NCBI GenBank assembly: GCA_012295275.1
Contig: CM022666.1
Span: 1,085,001 to 1,115,000, forward strand
Source of the DNA: Chrysomallon squamiferum
Lineage: Eukaryota > Mollusca > Gastropoda > Neomphalida > Peltospiridae
Direction of reading: 5' to 3'
Length of the DNA: 30,000 nt
Under the pieces are notes generated by a model. It was not told the origin of the DNA. It searched no databases and saw nothing but the letters and a program-made list of their open reading frames with translations. Position numbers and translations under genes: made by a program. Each line of letters opens with the position of its first letter. The first letter of the stretch is position 1. Shown here piece after piece: positions 21,659 through 30,000 of the stretch.

Positions 21659-22305
21659 TAATATAAGATAAAAAAAAAAAAACAACAAAAAACAACAATA
21701 AATAATAATAATAATAATAATAATAATTTTATTCTGTTTGCATAATGTGAAATTCTAGCAGATTTAAGAAAACACAAAAAATAATACAACAACAGCAACA
21801 ACAGCAGCTACAACATCAACACTAATTCTGTCTGTATGGGGTGAAATTATTTTTAATCACTTTGTCTGCTTTCTAGCAGATTTATAATGACACCAACACC
21901 ACCACCAACAACAACAACAGTAATAATTCCCAGTTTAAAATATTACTTTTGTCTGTATTAAGTCAAATTATTTGTAATGACATTGTCTGCTTTTTGGCAG
22001 ATATGTAAATTAAAATATTATATTTGTCTCCATCTTGTCAAATTATTTTTAATTACATTGTCTAGGTTTGTGAAGAATTTTTCTTTCTTTCTTTCTTTTT
22101 TCTTTTTATTTTCTATCCTTTTTTTTTTTCTTTCTTTTTTTTTTTCTTTCTTTGTTTTAAGTACCTTACTTAAAATAAAGTTTTATGTGAAATTTATGAT
22201 GCTGAGGAGGGGATTAAAATCATTTATTGCCAAAAAAAAAAAATCAGTACAAATATTACTTTTGTTTGTATTTAATGAAATTTTTAATGACTTTGATTTT
22301 TAACT
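21563..22305. repeat. Degenerate repeat family, six copies separated by A-rich triplet tails
   Basis: A unit of the form AAATATTACTTTTGTCTGTA, then GTGAAATTATTTTTAAT, then CATTGTCTGCTTTCTAGCAG appears at about 21563, 21727 (internally deleted), 21823, 21934, 22012 and 22250. The first three copies, and the fourth less so, border A-rich or AAC/AAT/ACC triplet sequence (poly(A) 21633-21658, AAT run 21705-21727, AAC runs at 21785-21820 and 21893-21920). The last gap is a TTTC-rich tract. The pattern is either an old tandem array in which one segment became simple sequence, or clustered short retroposons. Confidence 0.65.
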
Positions 22306-22412
22306 GAAAGTGACATTACTGTGTGAAAAAACCAGATTCTTTAACACTGACATGTATTTGAGCTTTATTTCTAGTCTTTTTACAGTACCTAACATTTGTC
22401 TAATTTATCTTA

Positions 22413-22434
22413 TATACACACACACACACACACA
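22413..22434. repeat. Short (CA)n microsatellite
   Basis: About ten CA units, flanked by ATAC-rich sequence. Confidence 0.85.
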
Positions 22435-22518
22435 TTATTCATACATAAATACAAATACATACATGGATAAATCATGCTGACGATAATAATGGCTGTAATA
22501 AAAAAAAATTATTAATAA

Positions 22519-22519
<1 letters not shown>

Positions 22520-22562
<43 letters not shown>
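22520..22562. repeat. (AAT)n triplet microsatellite
   Basis: About fourteen AAT units in an A-rich context. Confidence 0.93.
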
Positions 22563-22784
22563 CAATAGCAACAACAATAATATTAACAAAAGTTAAAATA
22601 CAACTAACGTTAAATAATAACAGAAAAATACATTAGAAATAAAAAATAAAACATTATTATGTTTGTCTGTGGACTTAATGGAATCTCATAAAACGAGGAC
22701 ATACAGTCTGTTCTGACAAGACACAAACAGAAGACTCTTAATTCTGTGTATTGTACAGGCAGGACTCAGTGAACACATCACTGC

Positions 22785-22836
22785 AGGAACTTCACTAAGG
22801 AACTTCACTAAGGAACTTCACTAAGGAACTTCACTA
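22785..22836. repeat. 13-bp tandem repeat, four perfect copies
   Basis: AGGAACTTCACTA repeated four times without a mismatch (22785, 22798, 22811, 22824). Perfect identity points to very recent expansion. Confidence 0.95.
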
Positions 22837-23363
22837 AGAATAAATAGCACAGGGACTATTTTAAATCCTTCGTGCACAAACACTGTTCAAAGTGGCTGAG
22901 AGTAAAAAAACAACACACAACACAAAACTTAACCTTTTCCCTGACGTATTTAGTCAACCAGAGACGTAGCATCTGATGTTCATTAATTTAAGTTCAGAAC
23001 AGGGTAAATTTCTAAAGTGAGTGCTGTAAGCCTGTCTAGGAGCTGTCAGAAGATGCATGATGTGAGGATTTACCAAGAAAAATGTCATCTTAGCAGAGTA
23101 CACAGTAATCTCTGTGAAAATAAGGATTCCAGTCGAACCTTTCTTGAATATAAGACAAGTCAAATATTATTATAAAAACCAAAAATTTCTAAGATAAAAA
23201 ATTGCTATATTTTCTCATTTTACAAGATTCTGTTATGTTGGTAAATAAGGTTTTGTAGTCCTGCCTACCTTCGCATGGTAGAAGACATAAAAATCATCGC
23301 AGAAAAGACAAGGACATGAAAGATTCATTGGCGCTAACAGCTTGTTATTCTGGCTGGACTCAC
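22837..23363. other. Non-coding stretch of mixed complexity
   Basis: 22840-23170 and 23240-23360 are less AT-rich than the surroundings. A - strand frame at 22954-23163 has no recognised domain. The right edge (23355-23363 on the - strand) is the intron side of the candidate exon below. Confidence 0.5.
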
Positions 23364-23602
23364 CCGAAATAACGATCTCTAATGGCCTGATTTACATCCT
23401 CCAGTCCTGCTGGCGAAAGAGGTGCATACGTTAAGTGCTTGCTCGGAGACAATAAAAGAGTTCCCTTTTGTATTCCAAGAAGTACATTACTCATTATGTA
23501 ACGTCTTCTTGGCCGAATGATGTAATATGTAACTGTTTGCTTTCTTGCTCTTCTTTGTCTGTGATTTCTGGGAATTATGTTCGGATGTGGTTTCAATGAC
23601 AT
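23364..23602 (-). CDS. Candidate coding exon, basic protein of unknown family
   Basis: Seen: 80 codons open on the - strand in an AT-rich region where frames normally close quickly. Read on the - strand, the segment ends ...CGTTATTTCGG/GTGAGTCC, a complete match to the GTGAGT donor consensus, and the frame hits TGA only inside that donor. It starts at an ATG (23600-23602) preceded in frame by a TAA and by CCCTTCTTAAAG, which could serve as an acceptor ending one base before the ATG. The peptide has a very basic first half (RNHRQRRARKQ, IRPRRRYIM) and a less charged second half containing LSPAGLEDVNQAIRDRY. Phase out is 2. Inference: an internal or first coding exon. I do not recognise the family. 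A conserved non-coding element with a chance frame is the main alternative. Confidence 0.42.
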
Positions 23603-25480
23603 TCTTTAAGAAGGGAATATTTTTTTTTTTTGTACATTTCTGGTTTCCAGACACACAAAAGGATTTCAGTCAGTGCGAGTGCTAAATGAATGTTTTTTTA
23701 TTTTAATAATAATTAGTCTGAATTCGCTGAAGATAATTTGGCCTGTTTCTGAAGTGTCAGGTTTCCAGATTACTAGAAATGTCATGATTTTGTTTTCGTA
23801 TGTTTGCTTAATTATTGTTTATTATATAAGGATGTGATCTACAGATTCTTGTTCTGTTTTAAAGGTTTGTTGAGGAAATGACTAATGGTGTAAAAACCGT
23901 GAATGTAAAAATTACTACATATTCTGAATGGTCTGAAAGTAGGACTGTGAGTAAAGTGCTGTCAGTAGGAAACTGTGTCCATCATATTAAAAGACTTGAA
24001 ACATCTAGACATCACACATTCTGTCACAAACAGAAATTTATCTTGAACAGGATTATATAACAGTTCTGAAACCAGGCCACAAAGACTGATTTCTTTCTCT
24101 TTTGTTTGTGGAGTAATTTCTTCTGGAAAATCACCAAAAAAATCTACATATCCCTGTTTACAAAAGAAATAATAATTCAGAAAAAAAAGAATAAAAAAAA
24201 AGAATAATTATGAGGTTGTAAGAGATTCATGTGCAGTTTATTTTGTGATAAATAAGCTTGACTAACAGAAGTAAAAAATATCTCTTTAACATTAATAACT
24301 ATATAATAATCTTCAAGTGATAAATCTTCAATGTCAAAGCCACAGAAAAAAAAATACTGAAATCTACTAATGACAAAAACTGCGATTAAAAACACATTTC
24401 AAAGCATTTCCTCCTTGTAACTGAAGTGTTTTAAAATGCAAAGTTTGTTATTATATTCTGATTAATAGTATTTATTTTCTGTATAAAATATGTTTTTTTC
24501 ACTTGGTATCTGAGAAGATTGTATTTATCATTGCAGTTCTCAGCTTTGAGATCCCTGCTACATTTTAATAGCTATAAGATCTGTCTAACTGTCAGGTATG
24601 TGATAGAAAAAGAAGATCTAATATCAGATTTAATATTTTATATGGTGATATGAGGACCTCTGATTCTGCTCTTGGAAATGAATATCAATGAGATGTGGTG
24701 GCAGCCTTTAATATGCTTTAATTTTGTCGTCTGAATAACAGTTATTCTGAAAATGGATTTTAAAGAATGTTCAATTACTTTGCTCTGTTATTAACTCAAA
24801 GCTCTGGTTGTTAATTTTTTTTTCTTGTGAAGTTTGAAAAAAAGAAAATTCATAAAAGAAGTTTAGGAAAATAAAGAACATTGTTAAGAAGATTTAGATA
24901 AAAAATATAGAAAAAAATTCACAAAGATTAGGAAAATAAAGAAAAAAATTCAAGAAAGGTTTTGAAAAAATAAAGAAGTTTTTGAATTTTAAAAAATTCA
25001 TAAGGTCAATATAATGATGAATCTTCATTTTTTTTGTTTTCACTAACTAAATTTCTGTTTTCTGATATCTTAAATGTTTTTTCTTGAAGCTGTAAAGAAA
25101 GGTTTTGAATAATTGTTTTATTTTTTTAAATTATAAAACAATTGTTATATTGAATTTTAATCCCTTTTTGTTTTAGAAATTATTATTATTTTTAAATAGT
25201 GTGAAAAAAAATAAAAATTGAGCAATAACAGGTTACCAATTTTTTCATTATTTCAAACCCTGATTTAATTCATCCACAAACACATTTAATTATAAAATAA
25301 ATAGAAATCAGATTTTCACCCTTTTAATTTTCATAATTTTCAATTATTTGAAAATACCACGTAAATTCTGAACACTGTTTTGTATCACACATCTGGTATC
25401 TTAATAAACTCTTGGATTAATTATAAAAATTAACTTTAACAGAATCACATTAATTAAGTCAGTGTTTCAATTATGAACTT
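23603..25480. other. AT-rich non-coding stretch
   Basis: No gene recognised. Short frames at 23878-24060 (+) and 24177-24395 (-) lack domains. 24838-25000 is an A-rich degenerate block in which TTAGGAAAATAAAGAA and AAATTCATAAA words recur. The rest is unremarkable AT-rich DNA. Confidence 0.65.
24838..25000. repeat. A-rich degenerate direct repeats
   Basis: AGGAAAATAAAGAA occurs at about 24867 and 24931, with AAAAATTCA-type words at about 24846, 24914, 24944 and 24993. Low-complexity decay of a short tandem unit is likely. Confidence 0.5.
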
Positions 25481-25550
25481 GTCAGTTCTGAACTCTGTGA
25501 CAGGACAGAGATGACAAAAGAGAGTTTTTAGAAACGATCTGGAAAATAAC

Positions 25551-25736
25551 GTCTCCTTCGTGAATTGATTCGATGCAAATTTGCACCGTTTCAGCAACTA
25601 GTCTGCCGCTTGTTAACACCCAATGTGTTTACTTTGCATATTCTGAAAACTTTAACTTGTCGCAAATTTGATTGGCTGCCATAGATTGGCTTTTTGTCCG
25701 ATCCTGCTTGTTGGAGGCTGGCAGTCATTTGCCAGC
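25551..25736. promoter_or_regulatory. Candidate enhancer/promoter island: octamer palindrome, CCAAT boxes, TGGCA inverted repeat
   Basis: Seen: ATGCAAAT at 25573-25580 inside a perfect 12-bp palindrome TGCAAATTTGCA (25574-25585). A second octamer-like TTTGCATA lies at 25633-25640 and GTTAAC at about 25612. GATTGGCT occurs twice, 14 bp apart (25670 and 25684). A perfect inverted repeat GCTGGCA/TGCCAGC (25717-25723 and 25730-25736) has a 6-nt spacer. Known: ATGCAAAT is the POU octamer, ATTGG the CCAAT box bound by NF-Y, and TGGCA...TGCCA the nuclear factor I type. Inference: dense known-type sites in an otherwise AT-rich desert make this the best candidate cis-regulatory element of the window. 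Orientation and target gene are unknown. Confidence 0.45.
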
Positions 25737-25834
25737 TTGTTCCTTTTCTTCACTCATCATTTGCCTGATTAGACCAACACTTTTGCTGCCAGTGTGTTTT
25801 ATACAACATGTCTGAGTTTTGTTGGTTTTCAAAC

Positions 25835-25837
<3 letters not shown>

Positions 25838-25876
<39 letters not shown>
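25838..25876. repeat. Poly(T) run, 39 nt
   Basis: Uninterrupted T run followed by A-rich sequence. The - strand lysine-rich frame over it is an artefact. Confidence 0.94.
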
Positions 25877-25877
<1 letters not shown>

Positions 25878-26555
25878 AGTTTTTAAAATAAAAAAAAATT
25901 TAAAAATAAAATTAAAAAAATAAAGAGGAGAGATGGAGAATGATGCAACAGATGAATTCAGACATAAGTCGTTTGTTTCTGTTTTTGACGGATTGGAGGT
26001 TGTTGAAAAACGTGTTACTTGAACACTATTGGACAATTTGTTTACTGCAGGGTTTTTTTTTTTTGGTGTGTGTGGTTTTTTTTTTCTTCTTCTTCTTCTC
26101 TCTCTTCTTTATGCTCAGATTGATTTATTTGGCAACAAGATATGATGTTGAAGTAAGAGGGACGCAGACTTGTTAAGCTTTAACACTGTTAATTTGTCAT
26201 GTGCAGGTCAGAAATGGACTGGTCATTTTACTGTAATTACTATTGATCTACTTAATGAAGAAACAAACAGAAAGCTGTGAGGAATATGTTTAACAGCCAT
26301 TTGTTCCTGGAAAATATTTAATTTAGAAATATATATATATATATTCTTCTGAAAACTTAATTTATTTATGTTTTATAAAGTATTTGGAAATCTGGTTTTT
26401 TAATTGTTATCTTTTATGAAGAAGATTAAAAAAACCCCAAAAAAATTGTTCTAAAATGAAAAGGATTATGGTGAATTCTAAATGAGATTTTTAAGAAGAA
26501 AATGATGAATACAGAAAGAAATTAAATAATTAATAAACTTGAAAATAACAAATTC
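25877..26555. other. Non-coding stretch
   Basis: 25925-26160 is of ordinary complexity with short T runs and a TTC-rich patch near 26085-26110. A + frame at 25940-26176 is F-rich and not credible. 26160-26555 is AT-rich. Confidence 0.6.
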
Positions 26556-26586
<31 letters not shown>

Positions 26587-26680
26587 CAGAAACAAAGAAG
26601 AAAAAAAAGAAGAAAAATAAATAAAAAAAAGAAAGAGGAAAAAAAAAAAAAAAAGAAAGAAAGAAATTAAAAATAAAATA
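26556..26680. repeat. A-rich purine tract
   Basis: A 29-nt poly(A) run followed by about 90 bases of almost pure A/G with short T interruptions (AAGAAG, GAAAGAGG, GAAAGAAAG). It gives a phenylalanine-rich - strand frame that is an artefact. Confidence 0.92.
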
Positions 26681-26810
26681 GTAAATTGTAGAAGACTGAA
26701 TTATATTTACCACCAGTGCAGGCAGGATTTCTCTGGTTGACAGAAGGAAGAAGAAGGAACTAAGAATTGTGTGAAATGAGAGGAGCTGAGATTATCTGAC
26801 GATGTTACAG

Positions 26811-26886
26811 GATTCTGTCTGATCGCACGGCACACTGAGCATAGATCACTCAGTGAACTGCTTTCCCTCACAAACACTCTTCCCAG
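26811..26886 (+). CDS. Candidate 76-nt exon, unknown product
   Basis: Seen: a GC-richer patch bounded by an acceptor, GATGTTACAG, ending at 26810 and a donor CCCAG/GTAATT at 26887. Only one frame is open: two nucleotides completing a codon, then 24 codons starting FCLIARHTEHRSLSELLSL, then two leftover bases (phase 1 in, phase 2 out). Inference: it could be a small exon, but the acceptor has a weak pyrimidine tract. The patch extends beyond the splice sites (26740-26945), so a conserved non-coding element is equally possible. No family is recognised. Confidence 0.2.
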
Positions 26887-27012
26887 GTAATTTCCTCCAT
26901 CGCCATGCCTCAGCCAGGCTTTCTCTGGAGAGGAGTTACACTGGTCTTATTTATTTGTTTTCTCTCTCTGTGTGTTTTTCACTTCTGACAGGTAGTGCTT
27001 TCTAGCTCTGTG

Positions 27013-27680
27013 GTTTCTCTTCATTAGGAAACATTCAGCCTGCAGTTTGACAGAGAGAGAGGGAAAAAAAAAAAAAAATTGTATCAAAGTGTTTGTGTTC
27101 ATTTTACAACACAGATTTTGTTTTCAATCTCTTCTTAAGGAAATATATATATATTTTTTGTACAATTTCAAGAAGGGAGATAGGGAGAAAGCAAAGAGAT
27201 TTTTATGAAAATATATCCACATGTAAATTCTCTAACCCTCGTTTGATGTGATTTTATCAGAAAACGTTCTGATTAGTATTTGAAGGATGGAGAGAAACGA
27301 GTTTGTTTAGAAGCATACGTGTGTGTGTGTTAATTTTACATTACTCCTCTTGTGTGATTTGTGTCCATTAACAAACAGTTTAAAGGATAGAGTTAAAGTG
27401 TGAATCAAAGTGTATGTGTGTTTTATAACCGTGGTCTCATTTCATTCTGTTTATTAGGAAATACTCTGCCTACAATTTATTGAGGGGATAAAAAAAGAAA
27501 GACATTCACATCAAAGTGTGTGTTGTGTTAGTTTTATAAGTCTGATATATTTCTGTCAACAAATTGAAGGAGAAAGAAAGGAAAAATACAAAACTATCAA
27601 AATGTGTATGTGTCTTATATTTATAACCCTGGTGCAATTTTGTTCGTTTTAAACATTTCTTTTTGTGGTTTAAAGTGGAT
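27013..27680. repeat. Degenerate tandem array, about 85-110 bp unit
   Basis: Shared segments recur in the same order: ATCAAAGTGTGTGTGTT (27083, 27404, 27510 and, as ATCAAAATGT, 27596), then ATTTTATAAC, then a TTTC-TTCTGTTTATTAGGAAA segment, then a purine-rich GAGAGAGGGAAA-like segment. Copies are strongly diverged. Open frames over it are short and unrelated. Confidence 0.6.
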
Positions 27681-28290
27681 TTAACCTCTCTGTGATTCAA
27701 GCCAAGTTTTTATTTAAAGATATATATGTATATATGTATATTTATTAGAAGGTGAGTTTAATTGCTTTGTGTTCGTTTGATTTGATATACAGCTAGATTT
27801 TTAAGAAGAGCAAAAAAAAAAATAAAAAAATAAAAAGCATATTATTTTTTATTTTTTTATTTAGTTTGCCTTTTCTGCCAACATAAACCATTTATTTTAT
27901 TTTTTTTTGTTTTATCTCGTCTTTGTGATTTATAAACACAAATATTTGAAAACTTATTTTTTTTAACAAAATGTTTACTTGTATTATGTTATTGTTTTGT
28001 TAACTTTTTTTTTTTGTTCATATATAAAATTTCAGTACATATCATTGTTTATTTATCTCAGTTCAAGGTAAAATGATCTTTTCATTGTGCTTTTTTTCAG
28101 TACATTTATTTTTAAAGATTCATTTTAATGTTTTGGCATAATATATAAAAAATATATTTTTTTTTAAGTTATAAAATCAATTTATTTATATTTTTTAATT
28201 TTATTTTTTAAGATTCAATTGAACACCTCTGTTAAACATGCGTATTGGAATTTTTTTACGTGTAAATTTCTGATATATATTATGTCAGGC
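27681..28290. other. AT-rich non-coding stretch
   Basis: Many short A and T runs and TATA-like words, for example at 27720-27745 and 28140-28165. No gene or RNA recognised. Confidence 0.7.
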
Positions 28291-28560
28291 CTTGTTGACA
28301 TATTGCTTACACAGTCAAACAGCAAACAAGTTCAGATAGAAAACAAATTTGTGTTACCGACTTGGTAAACAACAGCACAGTCCGTTACATGTTTACAAGA
28401 ATGAATCAGAAGGCATCAGATTCCAACCTCGATACTCAAAACACTCGCCCGTCGAAAAACAGAATCCAAAGCGATTTGGAATTACCTCCCTTGAATTAAT
28501 GTCATGGTTCTTTCACGCTATTTCTGGTGTAACTGTCCACGGAACACACTGACTTGCTGT
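28291..28560 (+). other. Transition region upstream of candidate exon
   Basis: Complexity and GC rise sharply from about 28290. It contains a small hairpin, TTACC-GACTT-GGTAA (28355-28369), and the GGAATTACCTCCCTT word. The 67-codon + frame at 28349-28552 has no domain. It could be the proximal promoter or 5' untranslated region of the following exon, the intron before it, or the remains of a repeat element. The sequence alone does not decide between these. Confidence 0.4.
28478..28492. repeat. GGAATTACCTCCCTT word, possible mollusc repeat signature
   Basis: The reverse complement reads AAGGGAGGTAATTCC. Words of the AGGGAGGTAATT/GGGGAGATAATT type are, from memory, frequent in mollusc repeat DNA, and a similar word lies at about 16231. 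This is weak taxonomic evidence only. Confidence 0.35.
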
Positions 28561-28793
28561 ATGAAGATCAAGCCGATTTCTGACTTAGACCTTAGTTCGA
28601 AACCCGCTAGCGGAAACCCAGATGACACTATGAGCAGTAAGACTCTGGAAACGTACCTGCAGGGCAGACACGAGAGGGCGATGGTTCGACTCTGTGCTCT
28701 GCTGTGGATTCTGAAGCTGGAGGAAGACAAGATCCAGCGCCAGGAGGTGCCAAGCACGTCCCAGCAGGCTGGCTCAGATCACAAGGTTCGCAG
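28561..28793 (+). CDS. Probable coding exon, helical charged protein of unknown family
   Basis: Seen: the most GC-rich stretch of the window, with normal codon usage (CTG, CAG, GAG, AAG, GGC). It is open in frame from an ATG at 28561, with a second ATG at 28630. The peptide includes SKPASGNPDDTMSSKTLETY, then a likely amphipathic helix (YLQGRHERAMVRLCALLW, ILKLEEDKIQRQE), then a polar tail (STSQQAGSDHK). A donor CGCAG/GTGTTT lies at 28794, with a weaker AAG/GTTCGC ten bases earlier. If the exon is internal, acceptors are possible after 28588 (TTTCTGACTTAG) or after 28595 (ACCTTAG), still in this frame. If it is first, the ATG at 28561 starts it. Reading on past the donor meets a stop at 28855. 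Family and function are not recognised. Confidence 0.6.
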
Positions 28794-28859
28794 GTGTTTT
28801 TTTTTGTTTGTTTACAGGGTAAAATCAGAGAACAGATGTAGTAAGAGAATAGCATAACC

Positions 28860-29345
28860 AAACAGACATATATACACACACCTACACACACAGTTGCACA
28901 AACACAAGTGTTCCTAGACACATGCGCATATACACATACCTACATACACCTACATAAACACACAATTGGACAGTCATGAGTGTACCTACACACACACATA
29001 TCTAATCATACAACGCTGAATGCATAAACAGTTACAAATATGTGAAAAAGCTTTATGTGTGTTAAGACATACTTTATGTTTTCATAAACACATGGAGATG
29101 CAAACTAGCAGTGTGTACTAGATATTTATGTATTGATGAACAGACTCACATGCATATGCACAAGCATATCACACTTTCTTTCACATACACACATACACAC
29201 ATCCTCTTTCTCTCTTCTCACACACAAACACTTACATGCTGTTTTTCTCACAAACGCACATAGATACATACATACATGTCCTCTCTCTCTCTCTCACATA
29301 CATTCACACACATACACATACATGACATGCATATGTATAACAGCT
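28860..29345. repeat. CA-rich degenerate microsatellite region
   Basis: ACACAC, ACATAC and CTCTCT words across about 480 bp with ordinary sequence between. Threonine/histidine-rich and cysteine/valine-rich frames on the two strands come from it. Confidence 0.8.
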
Positions 29346-30000
29346 CTGCATATAGATTTTGTTTTATTCCTCTTTTTTTTTGGAAAGAAAATGTATAAAC
29401 ACACACACACATACAAACTCAAATCATTCTTGAACAGTAAAATTCTCGTAAAAATCTTTGAAACCTTATTAAACAGAGCAGACCTTTGCCAGTGTTAGAA
29501 AAGAAAAAAAGATCAAAAGCAAACTCAGCATGTAAATATTTTTAAAATAAAGTTATGTCCTAAATATTGTTCTGCAAGATAGATTTTGTTTGGCATAAAT
29601 TAATTGCAACCATTATCTTTAAGATTCTACTTACCTTATAATTAAAGAAATTTATTAAACTTAAAGATGTTTAGGAGATAATGCAAATTTTTTTTTTTTT
29701 TTTTTTTTTTCTTTCTTTTTTTTTCCCACTCAAATGCAAACTGGTTTCATAAAAACTGTTACATAATTTTTTATCAAAATTAATTCAGTAGTCTTTAAAC
29801 TTGCTTTTTTTTTTTTTTTTTATTCTGTTTTTTTTTTTTTGGTAACAGAATTGCATATTAATCTTACTCAAATTACACATTTCCATTACCCCTTTTAAAT
29901 GGCATTGAATAAAGTGCACACTTCTATGCTAAAGAAAGACATGGACAAAAAAACAACATTGGCAGTTGTTCAAACTGTAAATCATAATGCTAAATCATAT
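29346..30000. other. AT-rich non-coding stretch to window end
   Basis: Poly(T) runs at 29688-29710, 29804-29821 and about 29828-29840. No gene or RNA recognised. If the 28.6 kb exon is real, this would be intron sequence of the same gene. Confidence 0.65.

Noticed and set aside
28670-28700. GGTTCGACTCT resembling a tRNA or SINE B box (about 28683-28693)
   Set aside because: No matching A box at the right distance and no cloverleaf could be drawn. The stretch fits a coding frame better.

Overview
This window looks like non-coding or intronic DNA from an invertebrate animal nuclear genome. The evidence is strong AT-richness, very many A/T homopolymer runs, long (TC)n, (GT)n and (AC)n microsatellites, no bacterial-style gene packing, and open frames interrupted by stops except in a few short GC-richer islands. 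A lophotrochozoan, possibly a mollusc, is my best guess. It rests on general texture and on a short GGAATTACCTCCCTT motif of a kind I associate with mollusc repeats, so it is weak. No complete gene, rRNA, tRNA, CRISPR array or recognisable transposon is visible.

The most credible coding sequence is a GC-richer open stretch on the + strand at about 28561-28793. It encodes a charged amphipathic helix of unknown family. Second is an 80-codon stretch on the - strand at 23364-23602 that ends exactly at a textbook 5' splice site (CGG/GTGAGT). Four weaker + strand candidate exons (471-540, 5972-6055, 8813-8918, 26811-26886) each lie between an AG acceptor and a GT donor with one or two open frames. 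Their phases can be chained to one another and to the 28.6 kb exon, but the candidates were hand-picked, so the chain is only a hypothesis.

The rest is dominated by locally generated tandem duplications of different ages. Clean arrays have periods of 66 bp (6441-6800), 56 bp (18340-18802), 51-52 bp (8244-8640), 37 bp (19868-19953), 36 bp (17062-17180), 26 bp (17851-17930) and 13 bp (22785-22836). Older, degenerate arrays lie at 1281-1850, 7745-8230, 12090-12920, 16391-16860, 21563-22305 and 27013-27680. Most long open frames in the window are by-products of these arrays or of microsatellites.

Between the repeats are islands of higher complexity that look like candidate cis-regulatory elements: 10850-11060 (T-box-like half-sites), 11562-11612 (helically spaced TTGCCAC), 15810-16075, 20220-20480 and 25551-25736 (octamer palindrome, CCAAT boxes and a TGGCA inverted repeat). 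The overall picture is a large intron or gene desert carrying scattered regulatory islands and a few small exons. I found no convincing new multi-gene system.
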